This document shows, piece after piece, positions 54,144 through 61,844 of a stretch of 64,000 nt of DNA. The notes beneath the pieces were generated by a model, which ran no database searches, was not told where the DNA came from, and worked only from the letters and a program-made list of their open reading frames with translations. The DNA lies in assembly GCF_003479425.1 (NCBI RefSeq), contig NZ_QUHC01000009.1:62001-126000 (forward strand), given 5' to 3'. Every line of letters starts with the position of its first letter. Position 1 is the stretch's first letter. The position numbers and the translations under genes are program-made. This DNA comes from Odoribacter sp. AF15-53. Lineage in GTDB: Bacteria; Bacteroidota; Bacteroidia; Bacteroidales; Marinifilaceae.

Positions 54144-56420
54144 ATGTGTTTTTGTGTTTTTGTGTTTTTGTGTCTCGTGGCAGGATATCCTGCACGAGCA
54201 CAATCTCTTTTTGAGCCGGAGGAGTATGTTAACCCGTTGATGGGAACAGAATCTTCGTTCGAATTGTCGACAGGAAATACTTATCCGGCAATAGCTCGTC
54301 CGTGGGGGATGAATTTTTGGATGCCACAAACAGGTAAGATGGGAGACGGTTGGGCCTACGTGTACACGGCAAATAAAATACGTGGTTTTAAACAAACACA
54401 CCAGCCGAGTCCGTGGATTAATGACTATGGTCAGTTTTCATTGATGCCTGTTGTTGGACATCCTGAATTTGATCAAGACAAGCGAGCCAGTTGGTTTTCT
54501 CACAAAGGAGAGCTTGCCAAACCTTATTATTATAAAGTTTATTTGGCCGATTATGATGTGGTTACGGAGTTTACAACGACCGAACGGGCGGCTCTTTTTT
54601 GTTTTACGTTTCCAGAGAGCGATCGCTCTTACGTGGTTGTGGATGCTTTTGATAGAGGGTCGTTCGTGAAGATTGTAGGCAATAATCGGATTGAAGGCTA
54701 CACGACTCGAAATAGTGGAGGAGTTCCTGGTAATTTTAAAAATTATTTTGTTATAGAATTTGATAAACCTTTTGATTACAAACACACTTTTGCTGACGGG
54801 AAATTAAGCGATGATTTGGAGCAACTGTCTCAACATGTTGGAGGTGTAATCGGATTTCGTACAAAGAAAGGTGAAAAAGTACATGCTCGAGTGGCCTCCT
54901 CTTTTATTAGTTTGGAACAAGCGGAACGTAATTTGAAAGAATTGGGAAACGATGATTTTCAAACGTTAGTTGCTAAAGGGAAGAAAGAATGGAACCGTGT
55001 GTTGAGTGTCATACAAGTGGAAGGAGGTACTCTAGATCAGTATCGGGTATTCTATTCTTGTTTATATCGATCTGTACTCTTCCCTCGGAAATTTTATGAA
55101 TTGGATGCTGACGGTAATGTCATGCACTACAGTCCTCATAATGGTCAAGTGCTACCCGGATATTTCTATACGGATACCGGTTTTTGGGATACATTCCGTT
55201 GTTTGTTTCCCCTATTGAATTTGGTCTACCCGTCCCAGAATAAAGAGATGCAGGAGGGGTTGATTAATACGTATAAAGAGAGCGGCTTCTTTCCGGAATG
55301 GGCGAGTCCTGGTCACCGGGGATGCATGGTGGGTAATAATTCGGCCTCAGTTCTAGTGGATGCCTATTTGAAAGGAGTCCGTGTGGACGACGTGGAGACC
55401 TTGTTCGAAGGGTTGTTACATGGCACGAATCACGTACATCCAAAAGCATCTTCAACGGGTCGTTTGGGATATGAATATTATAACCGTTTAGGATATGTAC
55501 CTTACAATGTGGGTATTAATGAAAGTGCCGCTCGAACGTTAGAGTATGCCTACGATGATTGGTGTATTTATCGCTTGGCGAAAGAGTTGGGACGTCCGGA
55601 GAAGGAAATGAAACTTTTTGCAGAACGGGCAATGAATTATAAAAATTTGTTCGATCCTGAAACCAAATTGATGCGAGGGAAAAATCAAGATGGTACGTTC
55701 ATGGCACCTTTCTCTCCGTTAAAGTGGGGTGATGCTTTTACAGAGGGGAATAGTTGGCATTATACGTGGTCGGTATTCCACGATCCTCAAGGATTGATTG
55801 ACCTGATGGGGGGAAAAGAGATTTTTGTTCAAATGTTGGATTCTGTATTTGCCGTACCACCCTTGTTTGATGAAAGCTATTATGGAGGAGTGATTCATGA
55901 AATTCGTGAAATGACGGTGATGAATATGGGAAACTATGCTCACGGGAACCAGCCGATACAGCATATGATCTATTTGTATAATTATGCGAGGCAACCATGG
56001 AAAGCTCAATACTGGCTTCGTGAGGTGATGAATCGGATGTACACTCCGGGACCGGATGGTTATTGCGGGGATGAGGATAATGGGCAAACATCTGCTTGGT
56101 ATGTATTCTCTGCTATGGGTTTTTATCCCGTTTGTCCGGGGACAGATCAATATGTGTTGGGAACACCACTTTTCCCGAAAGTGACACTTTCATTAGAGAA
56201 TGGAAAAGAGGTGGTGATTTCTGCACCTCGGGTAAGCGACACATATCGTTACGTGGATCAAATTAAATTGAATGGTCGAAAATACACGAAAAACTATCTT
56301 ACACATAAAGATTTGCTGCGAGGTGGTCGACTTGACATACAGATGAGCGATCAACCCAATAAACAACGAGGAACAAGAGATGATGATCTTCCGTATTCTT
56401 TTTCTTTAGAGAGAGAATAG
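54144..56420 (+). CDS. GH92 family glycoside hydrolase with repeat-disrupted signal-peptide region
   Basis: Protein of 758 aa if read from ATG 54144. GH92 features: EYVNPLMGTESSFELSTGNT, TEGNSWHYTW (general acid Glu), GDEDNGQTSAWYVFSAMGFY (catalytic Asp residues), VCPGTDQYVLGTP. It is of a different GH92 subgroup from the first gene (RPWGMNFWMPQTG). The N-terminus is odd. The ATG at 54121, with a basic start (MKHHVLVV), is in another frame and stops at 54238-54240. A 3.5-copy GTGTTTTT repeat (54146-54173) lies between, and loss of one unit would join the two frames. In the present phase only TTG 54111 or ATG 54144 are in frame, the latter giving a signal peptide without basic residues. Likely secreted when in phase. 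Confidence 0.88.
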   Translation: MCFCVFVFLCLVAGYPARAQSLFEPEEYVNPLMGTESSFELSTGNTYPAIARPWGMNFWMPQTGKMGDGWAYVYTANKIRGFKQTHQPSPWINDYGQFSLMPVVGHPEFDQDKRASWFSHKGELAKPYYYKVYLADYDVVTEFTTTERAALFCFTFPESDRSYVVVDAFDRGSFVKIVGNNRIEGYTTRNSGGVPGNFKNYFVIEFDKPFDYKHTFADGKLSDDLEQLSQHVGGVIGFRTKKGEKVHARVASSFISLEQAERNLKELGNDDFQTLVAKGKKEWNRVLSVIQVEGGTLDQYRVFYSCLYRSVLFPRKFYELDADGNVMHYSPHNGQVLPGYFYTDTGFWDTFRCLFPLLNLVYPSQNKEMQEGLINTYKESGFFPEWASPGHRGCMVGNNSASVLVDAYLKGVRVDDVETLFEGLLHGTNHVHPKASSTGRLGYEYYNRLGYVPYNVGINESAARTLEYAYDDWCIYRLAKELGRPEKEMKLFAERAMNYKNLFDPETKLMRGKNQDGTFMAPFSPLKWGDAFTEGNSWHYTWSVFHDPQGLIDLMGGKEIFVQMLDSVFAVPPLFDESYYGGVIHEIREMTVMNMGNYAHGNQPIQHMIYLYNYARQPWKAQYWLREVMNRMYTPGPDGYCGDEDNGQTSAWYVFSAMGFYPVCPGTDQYVLGTPLFPKVTLSLENGKEVVISAPRVSDTYRYVDQIKLNGRKYTKNYLTHKDLLRGGRLDIQMSDQPNKQRGTRDDDLPYSFSLERE
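54146..54173 (+). repeat. Octanucleotide simple-sequence repeat GTGTTTTT (3.5 copies)
   Basis: Three perfect units at 54146-54153, 54154-54161 and 54162-54169 plus GTGT. It lies in the signal-peptide coding part of the second GH92 gene. The unit length is not a multiple of three, so slippage changes the reading frame. Confidence 0.85.
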
Positions 56421-56437
56421 TTCTAAAAATGATATAG

Positions 56438-56485
56438 ATTACCCGGGGATGCTTGTTTAAGGAGCGTTTCCGGGTAATTTATTTT
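56438..56485 (+). terminator. Terminator of the GH92 operon
   Basis: ATTACCCGG pairs perfectly with CCGGGTAAT (56470-56478) around a 23-base loop that can form further pairs; TTATTTTT follows at once. Confidence 0.8.
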
Positions 56486-56585
56486 TAACAATAATCTTAA
56501 ATTTTTCATAAAATCGATTTTGGAATAACACAAATTAAATATTGATCCACCTTATCTGTGAAATCGCAAATTTGTTACAAAGATT

Positions 56586-57533
56586 ATGAATGTTAATGAT
56601 AAATTTATGGAAGAACCTATTTTAAGAATTGAACATTTGTCTCATCGTTATAATATTCAATGGGCGGTAAGAGATATTAGTTTTGAGATTCCCAAACGGG
56701 GCATCTATGGTTTGTTGGGTTCCAATGGAGCGGGGAAATCGACCACAATGAATATTATTAGTGGGGTGATAAAACAAACAGAAGGCTCTGTTTTCATCAA
56801 AGGTATTGATGCTCGAAAACGACCTGTTGATGCAAAGCGACACATTGGCTTTTTACCGCAGAAACCGCCGTTGTATGGTGATTTGACTGTAGAAGAATTT
56901 TTATATTATTCAGCCCGGTTGCGTTGGGTTCCTGCTAATATGTTGAAATCTGCTGTCGAGGATGTTTTAGTTCGCTGTGGAATTGCACATTTCCGGAAAC
57001 GTCTGATAAAAAATCTTTCCGGTGGCTACCAACAGCGTGTTGGTATTGCGCAAGCCATCATACATAAACCTGAAATCGTAATATTTGATGAACCCACCAA
57101 TGGATTGGACCCGAATCAAATCATGGAAGTTCGTCACTTGATAAAGGATATTGCTCAAGAGCGAACAATTATTCTTTCTACACATATATTGACGGAAGTG
57201 CAAGCAACTTGTGATAATATTATGATGATCGAGCAAGGTAAACTTGTTTTTATGGGAACTGTGGATGAATTTGATAATTACATCGCACCCAACACCATTT
57301 ATCTTAGAATGGGAAATCCTCCAACCGTAGAAGAGTTGGCTAAAGTGGAAAACGTACAAGGAGTAGAAGATCTTGGCGATAGAAAATTTCGTGTACGCTT
57401 TGAGAATGCCCAAGAAGCAATGGATAGCATTGTAAAACAGAGTGTGGTTCATGATTGGCATTTGTCAGAAATTCGAGTAGAAAAAACTTCTTTGGATAAA
57501 ATATTTTCAGAATTGTCTAAAAAAATACAATAA
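56586..57533 (+). CDS. ABC transporter ATP-binding protein, GldA-like
   Basis: Protein of 315 aa; ATG 56586, with ATG 56607 (MEEPILRIEHL) as alternative. Canonical motifs: Walker A GLLGSNGAGKST, signature LSGGYQQR, Walker B VIFDEPTNGLDP with the catalytic Glu, and H-loop LSTHILTEVQ. A C-terminal regulatory part follows (about 230-315). It resembles GldA, the ATPase of the GldAFG ABC system first known from gliding flavobacteria but found in many non-gliding Bacteroidota. Its partner is the fused permease 8 bases downstream. The substrate is not known. Confidence 0.88.
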   Translation: MNVNDKFMEEPILRIEHLSHRYNIQWAVRDISFEIPKRGIYGLLGSNGAGKSTTMNIISGVIKQTEGSVFIKGIDARKRPVDAKRHIGFLPQKPPLYGDLTVEEFLYYSARLRWVPANMLKSAVEDVLVRCGIAHFRKRLIKNLSGGYQQRVGIAQAIIHKPEIVIFDEPTNGLDPNQIMEVRHLIKDIAQERTIILSTHILTEVQATCDNIMMIEQGKLVFMGTVDEFDNYIAPNTIYLRMGNPPTVEELAKVENVQGVEDLGDRKFRVRFENAQEAMDSIVKQSVVHDWHLSEIRVEKTSLDKIFSELSKKIQ

Positions 57534-57541
57534 GTTGAGTT

Positions 57542-59848
57542 ATGTTTAAAATGATATGGAATATAGCGAAAACGGAGATGCAAATGTTGTTCTATTCTCC
57601 TGTCGCGTGGTTTATTTTGGTCGCTTTTGGCATACAAGCCGGAATGCAATTTGTCGATCAGCTTCAAAATACAGTACATTCCCAAGAGATGGGGTATATA
57701 CCTTACGGGTGTACTCAACGCCTTTTTTCTGTTTATTGGGGAGGAGTTTTTGTGATTATGCAAAAATATCTTTATTTCTACATTCCACTTTTAACGATGG
57801 GATTAGTTAGTAAGGATATAAGCAGTGGAGCGATTCGATTGTTGTATTCGTCTCCGATTACCAATTTCCAGATTATTGTGGGTAAATTCTTCTCCATGAT
57901 GATCTATGGTCTTTTAATGATAGGTCTTCTTTTCTTGTTCGTTTTATGTAGCTGGGGATTTGTAAAAGATTTTGATTTGCCTTTGGTTTTGACCGGATTG
58001 TTAGGATTGTATTTATTGATTTGTGCCTATGCTGCGATTGGTGTTTTTATGTCCTCGCTGACCTCCTATCCTATCGTTGCAGCCATTGGAACATTGGCTG
58101 TTTTGATGATTTTAAACATGATTGGAGGATGGTGGCAAGAATATGATTTGGTACGTGACGTAACTTATTGGTTGGCCATCTCCGGGCGATGTGATGAGTT
58201 CGTGAGAGGATTGATATGTAGTGAGGATTTGCTTTATTTTATTATTGTGATTGTGTTGTTTTTGGCACTGACAATTATTAGACTAAATGCTGTACGTCAA
58301 AAAGTAAGATTCTCTATCACGTTAAGTAAAAATTTAGGAGTGATATTTTTAAGTTGTTTTTTGGGGTATCTTTCTTCTCTTCCTTCTTTGAAAGTGTACT
58401 CGGATGTAACGGCAACAAAGCAGAATACATTGACACCGAATAGCCAGGAAATTGTGGCAAAGTTGGATGGAGGAGTAACTATTACTACTTATATCAATGT
58501 ACTTGAACCGAGTGGTTCTTGGTTTGCTGCCTATAATTTTTTGAAACCGGACATGGAACGTTTTGAGCAATATATGCGTTTTAAACCGGATATGAAATTG
58601 AAGTACGTATATTATTATGACACAACGGCAAATTCAAATTTGGATCGCCAATTCCCGGGCAAGTCTTTGCGGGAAAAGATGTGTGAGGTATGTAAAATAT
58701 ACGGTTTGGATTCAAATCGATTTATGAGTCCGGAAGAAATTCGAGCTAAAATTGATTTATCTGGAGAAAATAATACTTTTGTACGCCAAATTGTACGAGA
58801 AAACGGAGAAAAAGCATGGTTGCGAATTTATAACGATATGCAACGTTTTCCGAGTGAACGAGAAATTTCGGCAGCTTTTAAACGGATGGTTATGAAACTT
58901 CCAATTGTGGGGATGTTGGGAGGACATGGAGAACGTAGTTTGATTGGAGGAAAAGATAGAGATTACAGTTTATTTGCAAATGAAAAAACATTCCGTAGTG
59001 CTTTAATGAATCAAGGATTTGATGTACAATCAGTCTCGTTGACGCATGCTGTTCCTGAAGATATCAATATTATCGTGATATCCGATATGCGTGAGTGGCT
59101 GACTTCAGAAGAAGAGGCTAATTTGCAACAATATATCGATCGCGGGGGAAATTTATTTATTTTAGGAGAACCGAAGCGTAGAGAAATTATGAATCCTCTT
59201 TTTGCAAAATTTGGTTTTGAACTGACGAACGGATTATTGGTTAAGCGAGATTCAAACCTACAAGCGGATGTCATTCTTTCTCGTGTAACCCGAGAGGCAG
59301 TTGATAACATTTCTTATGAATTCGAAGTAATGGCAAGTCGCCATTGGGTGTTATCAACTCCAAGCGTTGCCGGTTTAGAACAAATTGCTGATAAAGGTTA
59401 TAAAGTAATACCCATGTTTAAAACAGATTCCACTGGTGTGTGGAATGAGTTGGAAACAACAGATTTTGTTGATGATGTTGTTCGTTTGAATCCGGAGGTA
59501 GGAGAACAAGAAAAGCAATATGCGACAGTGGTTGCTTTGTCGAGAAAACAGAATGGTAAAGAACAAAAAATCATTTTGACTGGAGATGCGGATTGTATCA
59601 GTAACGGAGAATTCGGACGAAGAATACTTCGAGCACAGGCATCTAATTACACCTTAATAACAGGAGGTTTCTATTGGTTGTCAGATGGAGAAGTTCCTAT
59701 TGATATCAGGCGTCCAGACTTACCTGATGATCATGTATATGTGAGTGGAAGCTGTTTCAAAATGATAAAATGGTTATTTGTGGCATTGTTGCCGATACTG
59801 TTGGTTTTTGGTGGTATGTTTGTTTGGATTCGTCGCAAGGGAAGATAA
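57542..59848 (+). CDS. Fused GldF/GldG-like ABC transporter subunit
   Basis: Protein of 768 aa. Residues 1-245 form an ABC-2 permease with six hydrophobic helices (VAWFILVAFGIQAGM, YLYFYIPLLTMGLV, FSMMIYGLLMIGLLFLFVL and others), resembling GldF. From about 260 another helix leads into a large extracytoplasmic part (about 285-735) like GldG: YSDVTATKQNTLTPNSQEIV at its start, GMLGGHGERSLIGG in the middle, GGNLFILGEPKR, and a terminal helix (WLFVALLPILLVFGGMFVWI). In flavobacteria GldF and GldG are separate proteins. Cotranscribed with the ATPase upstream. Confidence 0.87.
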   Translation: MFKMIWNIAKTEMQMLFYSPVAWFILVAFGIQAGMQFVDQLQNTVHSQEMGYIPYGCTQRLFSVYWGGVFVIMQKYLYFYIPLLTMGLVSKDISSGAIRLLYSSPITNFQIIVGKFFSMMIYGLLMIGLLFLFVLCSWGFVKDFDLPLVLTGLLGLYLLICAYAAIGVFMSSLTSYPIVAAIGTLAVLMILNMIGGWWQEYDLVRDVTYWLAISGRCDEFVRGLICSEDLLYFIIVIVLFLALTIIRLNAVRQKVRFSITLSKNLGVIFLSCFLGYLSSLPSLKVYSDVTATKQNTLTPNSQEIVAKLDGGVTITTYINVLEPSGSWFAAYNFLKPDMERFEQYMRFKPDMKLKYVYYYDTTANSNLDRQFPGKSLREKMCEVCKIYGLDSNRFMSPEEIRAKIDLSGENNTFVRQIVRENGEKAWLRIYNDMQRFPSEREISAAFKRMVMKLPIVGMLGGHGERSLIGGKDRDYSLFANEKTFRSALMNQGFDVQSVSLTHAVPEDINIIVISDMREWLTSEEEANLQQYIDRGGNLFILGEPKRREIMNPLFAKFGFELTNGLLVKRDSNLQADVILSRVTREAVDNISYEFEVMASRHWVLSTPSVAGLEQIADKGYKVIPMFKTDSTGVWNELETTDFVDDVVRLNPEVGEQEKQYATVVALSRKQNGKEQKIILTGDADCISNGEFGRRILRAQASNYTLITGGFYWLSDGEVPIDIRRPDLPDDHVYVSGSCFKMIKWLFVALLPILLVFGGMFVWIRRKGR

Positions 59849-59867
59849 AACATCATTTTTGTGAATG

Positions 59868-59900
59868 AAACAAGTGGTCGAAAACTCCGATCACTTGTTT
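59868..59900 (+). terminator. Probable terminator after the Gld-like operon
   Basis: AAACAAGTGGTCG and CGATCACTTGTTT pair over 13 positions with one wobble, loop of 7 bases. The right arm ends in TTT, and only a short T-rich tail follows. Confidence 0.65.
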
Positions 59901-59961
59901 TGCTATATACCATTTTATATCTTTAATGAGTTGATTTCTTTAGCTTTTCTTTTTTTTTTCC

Positions 59962-59969
59962 TACATTTG
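59962..59969 (+). promoter_or_regulatory. Possible -7 box of the locus-2 ECF sigma gene
   Basis: TACATTTG matches TAnnTTTG and ends 21 bases before the ATG. No TTTG is seen at the usual -33 distance; a long T-run lies there instead. Confidence 0.45.
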
Positions 59970-59990
59970 CTCGCCTCTAATTGAATTAAT

Positions 59991-60572
59991 ATGGACGAAC
60001 AGAATGTGATAAAAGAGTTTATTGCTGGGGATGTCAAGGCGTTCGAGAAGATATTTTATAATTATTCTCGCGAATTATATTTTGTAGCTTTGGGATTATG
60101 TCGAGATCAAGCACTTGCTGAAGATGCCGTGCAGGAGTGTTTTGTTTATTTGTGGTCTCATCGAACTCAACTCAACATCACAAAGTCGTTTGAAAATTAT
60201 TTGGTAACAATGGTTAAAAATTTGATACTTAATCATTTGAGGCATTTACGAGTGGCGGCTGATAGAGAGGAAGATATTGTTCGGGAAATTGTATTTGCAA
60301 ACACAGAAGAAGAAGAAGATTTTTCATCAAAACTGGATGTGGTTAGAGAATTAATAGATTCGTTACCGGAGTCTTGCCGAAAGGTTTTTGTAATGACGGT
60401 TATTGAGGGAAGCAGTTATGCTGATACGGCTAAAAATTTAGGAATAGCTGTCAATACAGTGAAATCACAGGTACGAATTGCTTACAAGAAAATTCGGGAT
60501 GCGGTGAAAAATGGAACCGATAATGATGCGTTAGTCATATTATTTTTGCTTTTGTTGAAAAAAATGTTGTAA
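59991..60572 (+). CDS. ECF-type RNA polymerase sigma factor (locus 2)
   Basis: Protein of 193 aa. Region 2 (about 10-80) has ALAEDAVQECFVYLWSHRTQ and FENYLVTMVKNLILNHLRHL; region 4 (about 115-172) has LPESCRKVFVMTVIEGSSYA and KNLGIAVNTVKSQVRIAYK. Like the locus-1 factor it ends in a leucine-rich tail, VILFLLLLKKML. The FecR-like anti-sigma gene follows after 62 bases and an STN-bearing SusC after that, so it should switch on this second uptake locus. Confidence 0.94.
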   Translation: MDEQNVIKEFIAGDVKAFEKIFYNYSRELYFVALGLCRDQALAEDAVQECFVYLWSHRTQLNITKSFENYLVTMVKNLILNHLRHLRVAADREEDIVREIVFANTEEEEDFSSKLDVVRELIDSLPESCRKVFVMTVIEGSSYADTAKNLGIAVNTVKSQVRIAYKKIRDAVKNGTDNDALVILFLLLLKKML

Positions 60573-60634
60573 TCTTTTGCACTCTTTCATTGCTCATGCG
60601 TGTCTATATAATAGAATAATGACATGGATTTCTT

Positions 60635-61744
60635 ATGAAAACAAATAAAGAATTATTTGATGAGTTATGGAATATATTATATTCGAAGGATAAAAAATTA
60701 TCGCAAGATATTGATCCGCAAGTAAAAAAGACGTTGGATTGTTTGTATAGTTTTGCCACTCATCCGGAACCGGACTATAAGATGATGTTTCATGAGATAG
60801 AAAAAACTTGTGCCTCTCGAAAAGGGTATCGAATTTTACATCTTCTGAAATATGCGGCGATTATAGTTCTCCCCCTATTGTTATGTCTCGGTGGAATCTT
60901 TTTCTTGAAAAAAGAGCCCGTAGAGATAGCGATGTCATCGGAAAAACAGCGGGATGCTATTTTCTTGACACTTTCTGATGGTAATGAAATTAATTTGAGC
61001 GAAAAACACCAAGAAGGGTGGATTACGGACGACATGGTGAACATTCGTCAGGATAGTGTAGAAGGTTTGGTGTATGAAGAGGGGGAAATTAGAGATACCG
61101 TACAGCGTTATAATGTGCTTGAGATTCCCGTTGCAGCAGATTTTCGGTTGAAGTTGTCCGATGGAACAGTGGTTTACTTAAATTCCGGTAGTAAGTTGAA
61201 ATATCCGGAGGTGTTTAAAGGAACAGAGAGAAACGTGATGTTGGAAGGTGAGGCTTATTTCGAGGTGGTGAGAGACGAGAAGCATCCTTTTAAAGTGACA
61301 GTGCATAATGTTGAGGTTGAAGTCTTGGGAACAAGTTTTAACATAAACGCTTACCCGGAGAGGAAAGAGATTCAAACTACTTTGGCACAAGGAAAGGTAA
61401 GTGTAACAAATGGTAAAAAGCAAGTGGTGTTGACACCGGGAGAGCAAGCGATATGTACAGATGGAGACATTCGTGTTCGTGAGGTGGATGTGGGGGAGTT
61501 TATAAGTTGGAAAAACGGCTTATTTATGTTTAATCGTATGACGTTAAAAGAAATCATGATGCAAATGGAACGTTGGTATGGATTACATGTTATATTCTTT
61601 TCTCCGGATATCGAGACGTATACATTTACCGGTGTAATAGATAAAAACTTACCGGCAGAAGAGACTTTTAAAGTAATTGAAAAGGTTGTGGACGTGCATT
61701 TTACTTTAAAAGATAAAAATGTTGTTATAACAAAATTGAAATAA
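60635..61744 (+). CDS. FecR-family anti-sigma factor (locus 2)
   Basis: Protein of 369 aa. Cytoplasmic sigma-binding region (about 1-68), membrane helix (about 70-90, YAAIIVLPLLLCLGGIFF), FecR domain (about 165-265: AADFRLKLSDGTVVYLNSGS, VEVLGTSFNINAYPERKE) and C-terminal DUF4974 domain (about 295-367: LFMFNRMTLKEIMMQMERWY). Complete. It lies between its ECF factor and the STN-type SusC, the standard gene order for cell-surface signalling in Bacteroidota. Confidence 0.94.
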   Translation: MKTNKELFDELWNILYSKDKKLSQDIDPQVKKTLDCLYSFATHPEPDYKMMFHEIEKTCASRKGYRILHLLKYAAIIVLPLLLCLGGIFFLKKEPVEIAMSSEKQRDAIFLTLSDGNEINLSEKHQEGWITDDMVNIRQDSVEGLVYEEGEIRDTVQRYNVLEIPVAADFRLKLSDGTVVYLNSGSKLKYPEVFKGTERNVMLEGEAYFEVVRDEKHPFKVTVHNVEVEVLGTSFNINAYPERKEIQTTLAQGKVSVTNGKKQVVLTPGEQAICTDGDIRVREVDVGEFISWKNGLFMFNRMTLKEIMMQMERWYGLHVIFFSPDIETYTFTGVIDKNLPAEETFKVIEKVVDVHFTLKDKNVVITKLK

Positions 61745-61746
61745 AA

Positions 61747-61781
61747 AATACCGATATCAATTGGTAGCTGCTATCGGTATT
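61747..61781 (+). promoter_or_regulatory. Hairpin between fecR-like and susC-like genes (locus 2)
   Basis: Perfect 10-bp stem (AATACCGATA / TATCGGTATT) with a 15-base loop, 2 bases after the FecR stop, followed by GATTTTA. It could act as a partial terminator or processing site that lets susC be expressed at a different level from the regulators. Confidence 0.5.
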
Positions 61782-61844
61782 GATTTTACAATCCGGCATT
61801 ACGACAACAATGCCGAAGTTTGTCTAATTTAAAAATTCAAATTT

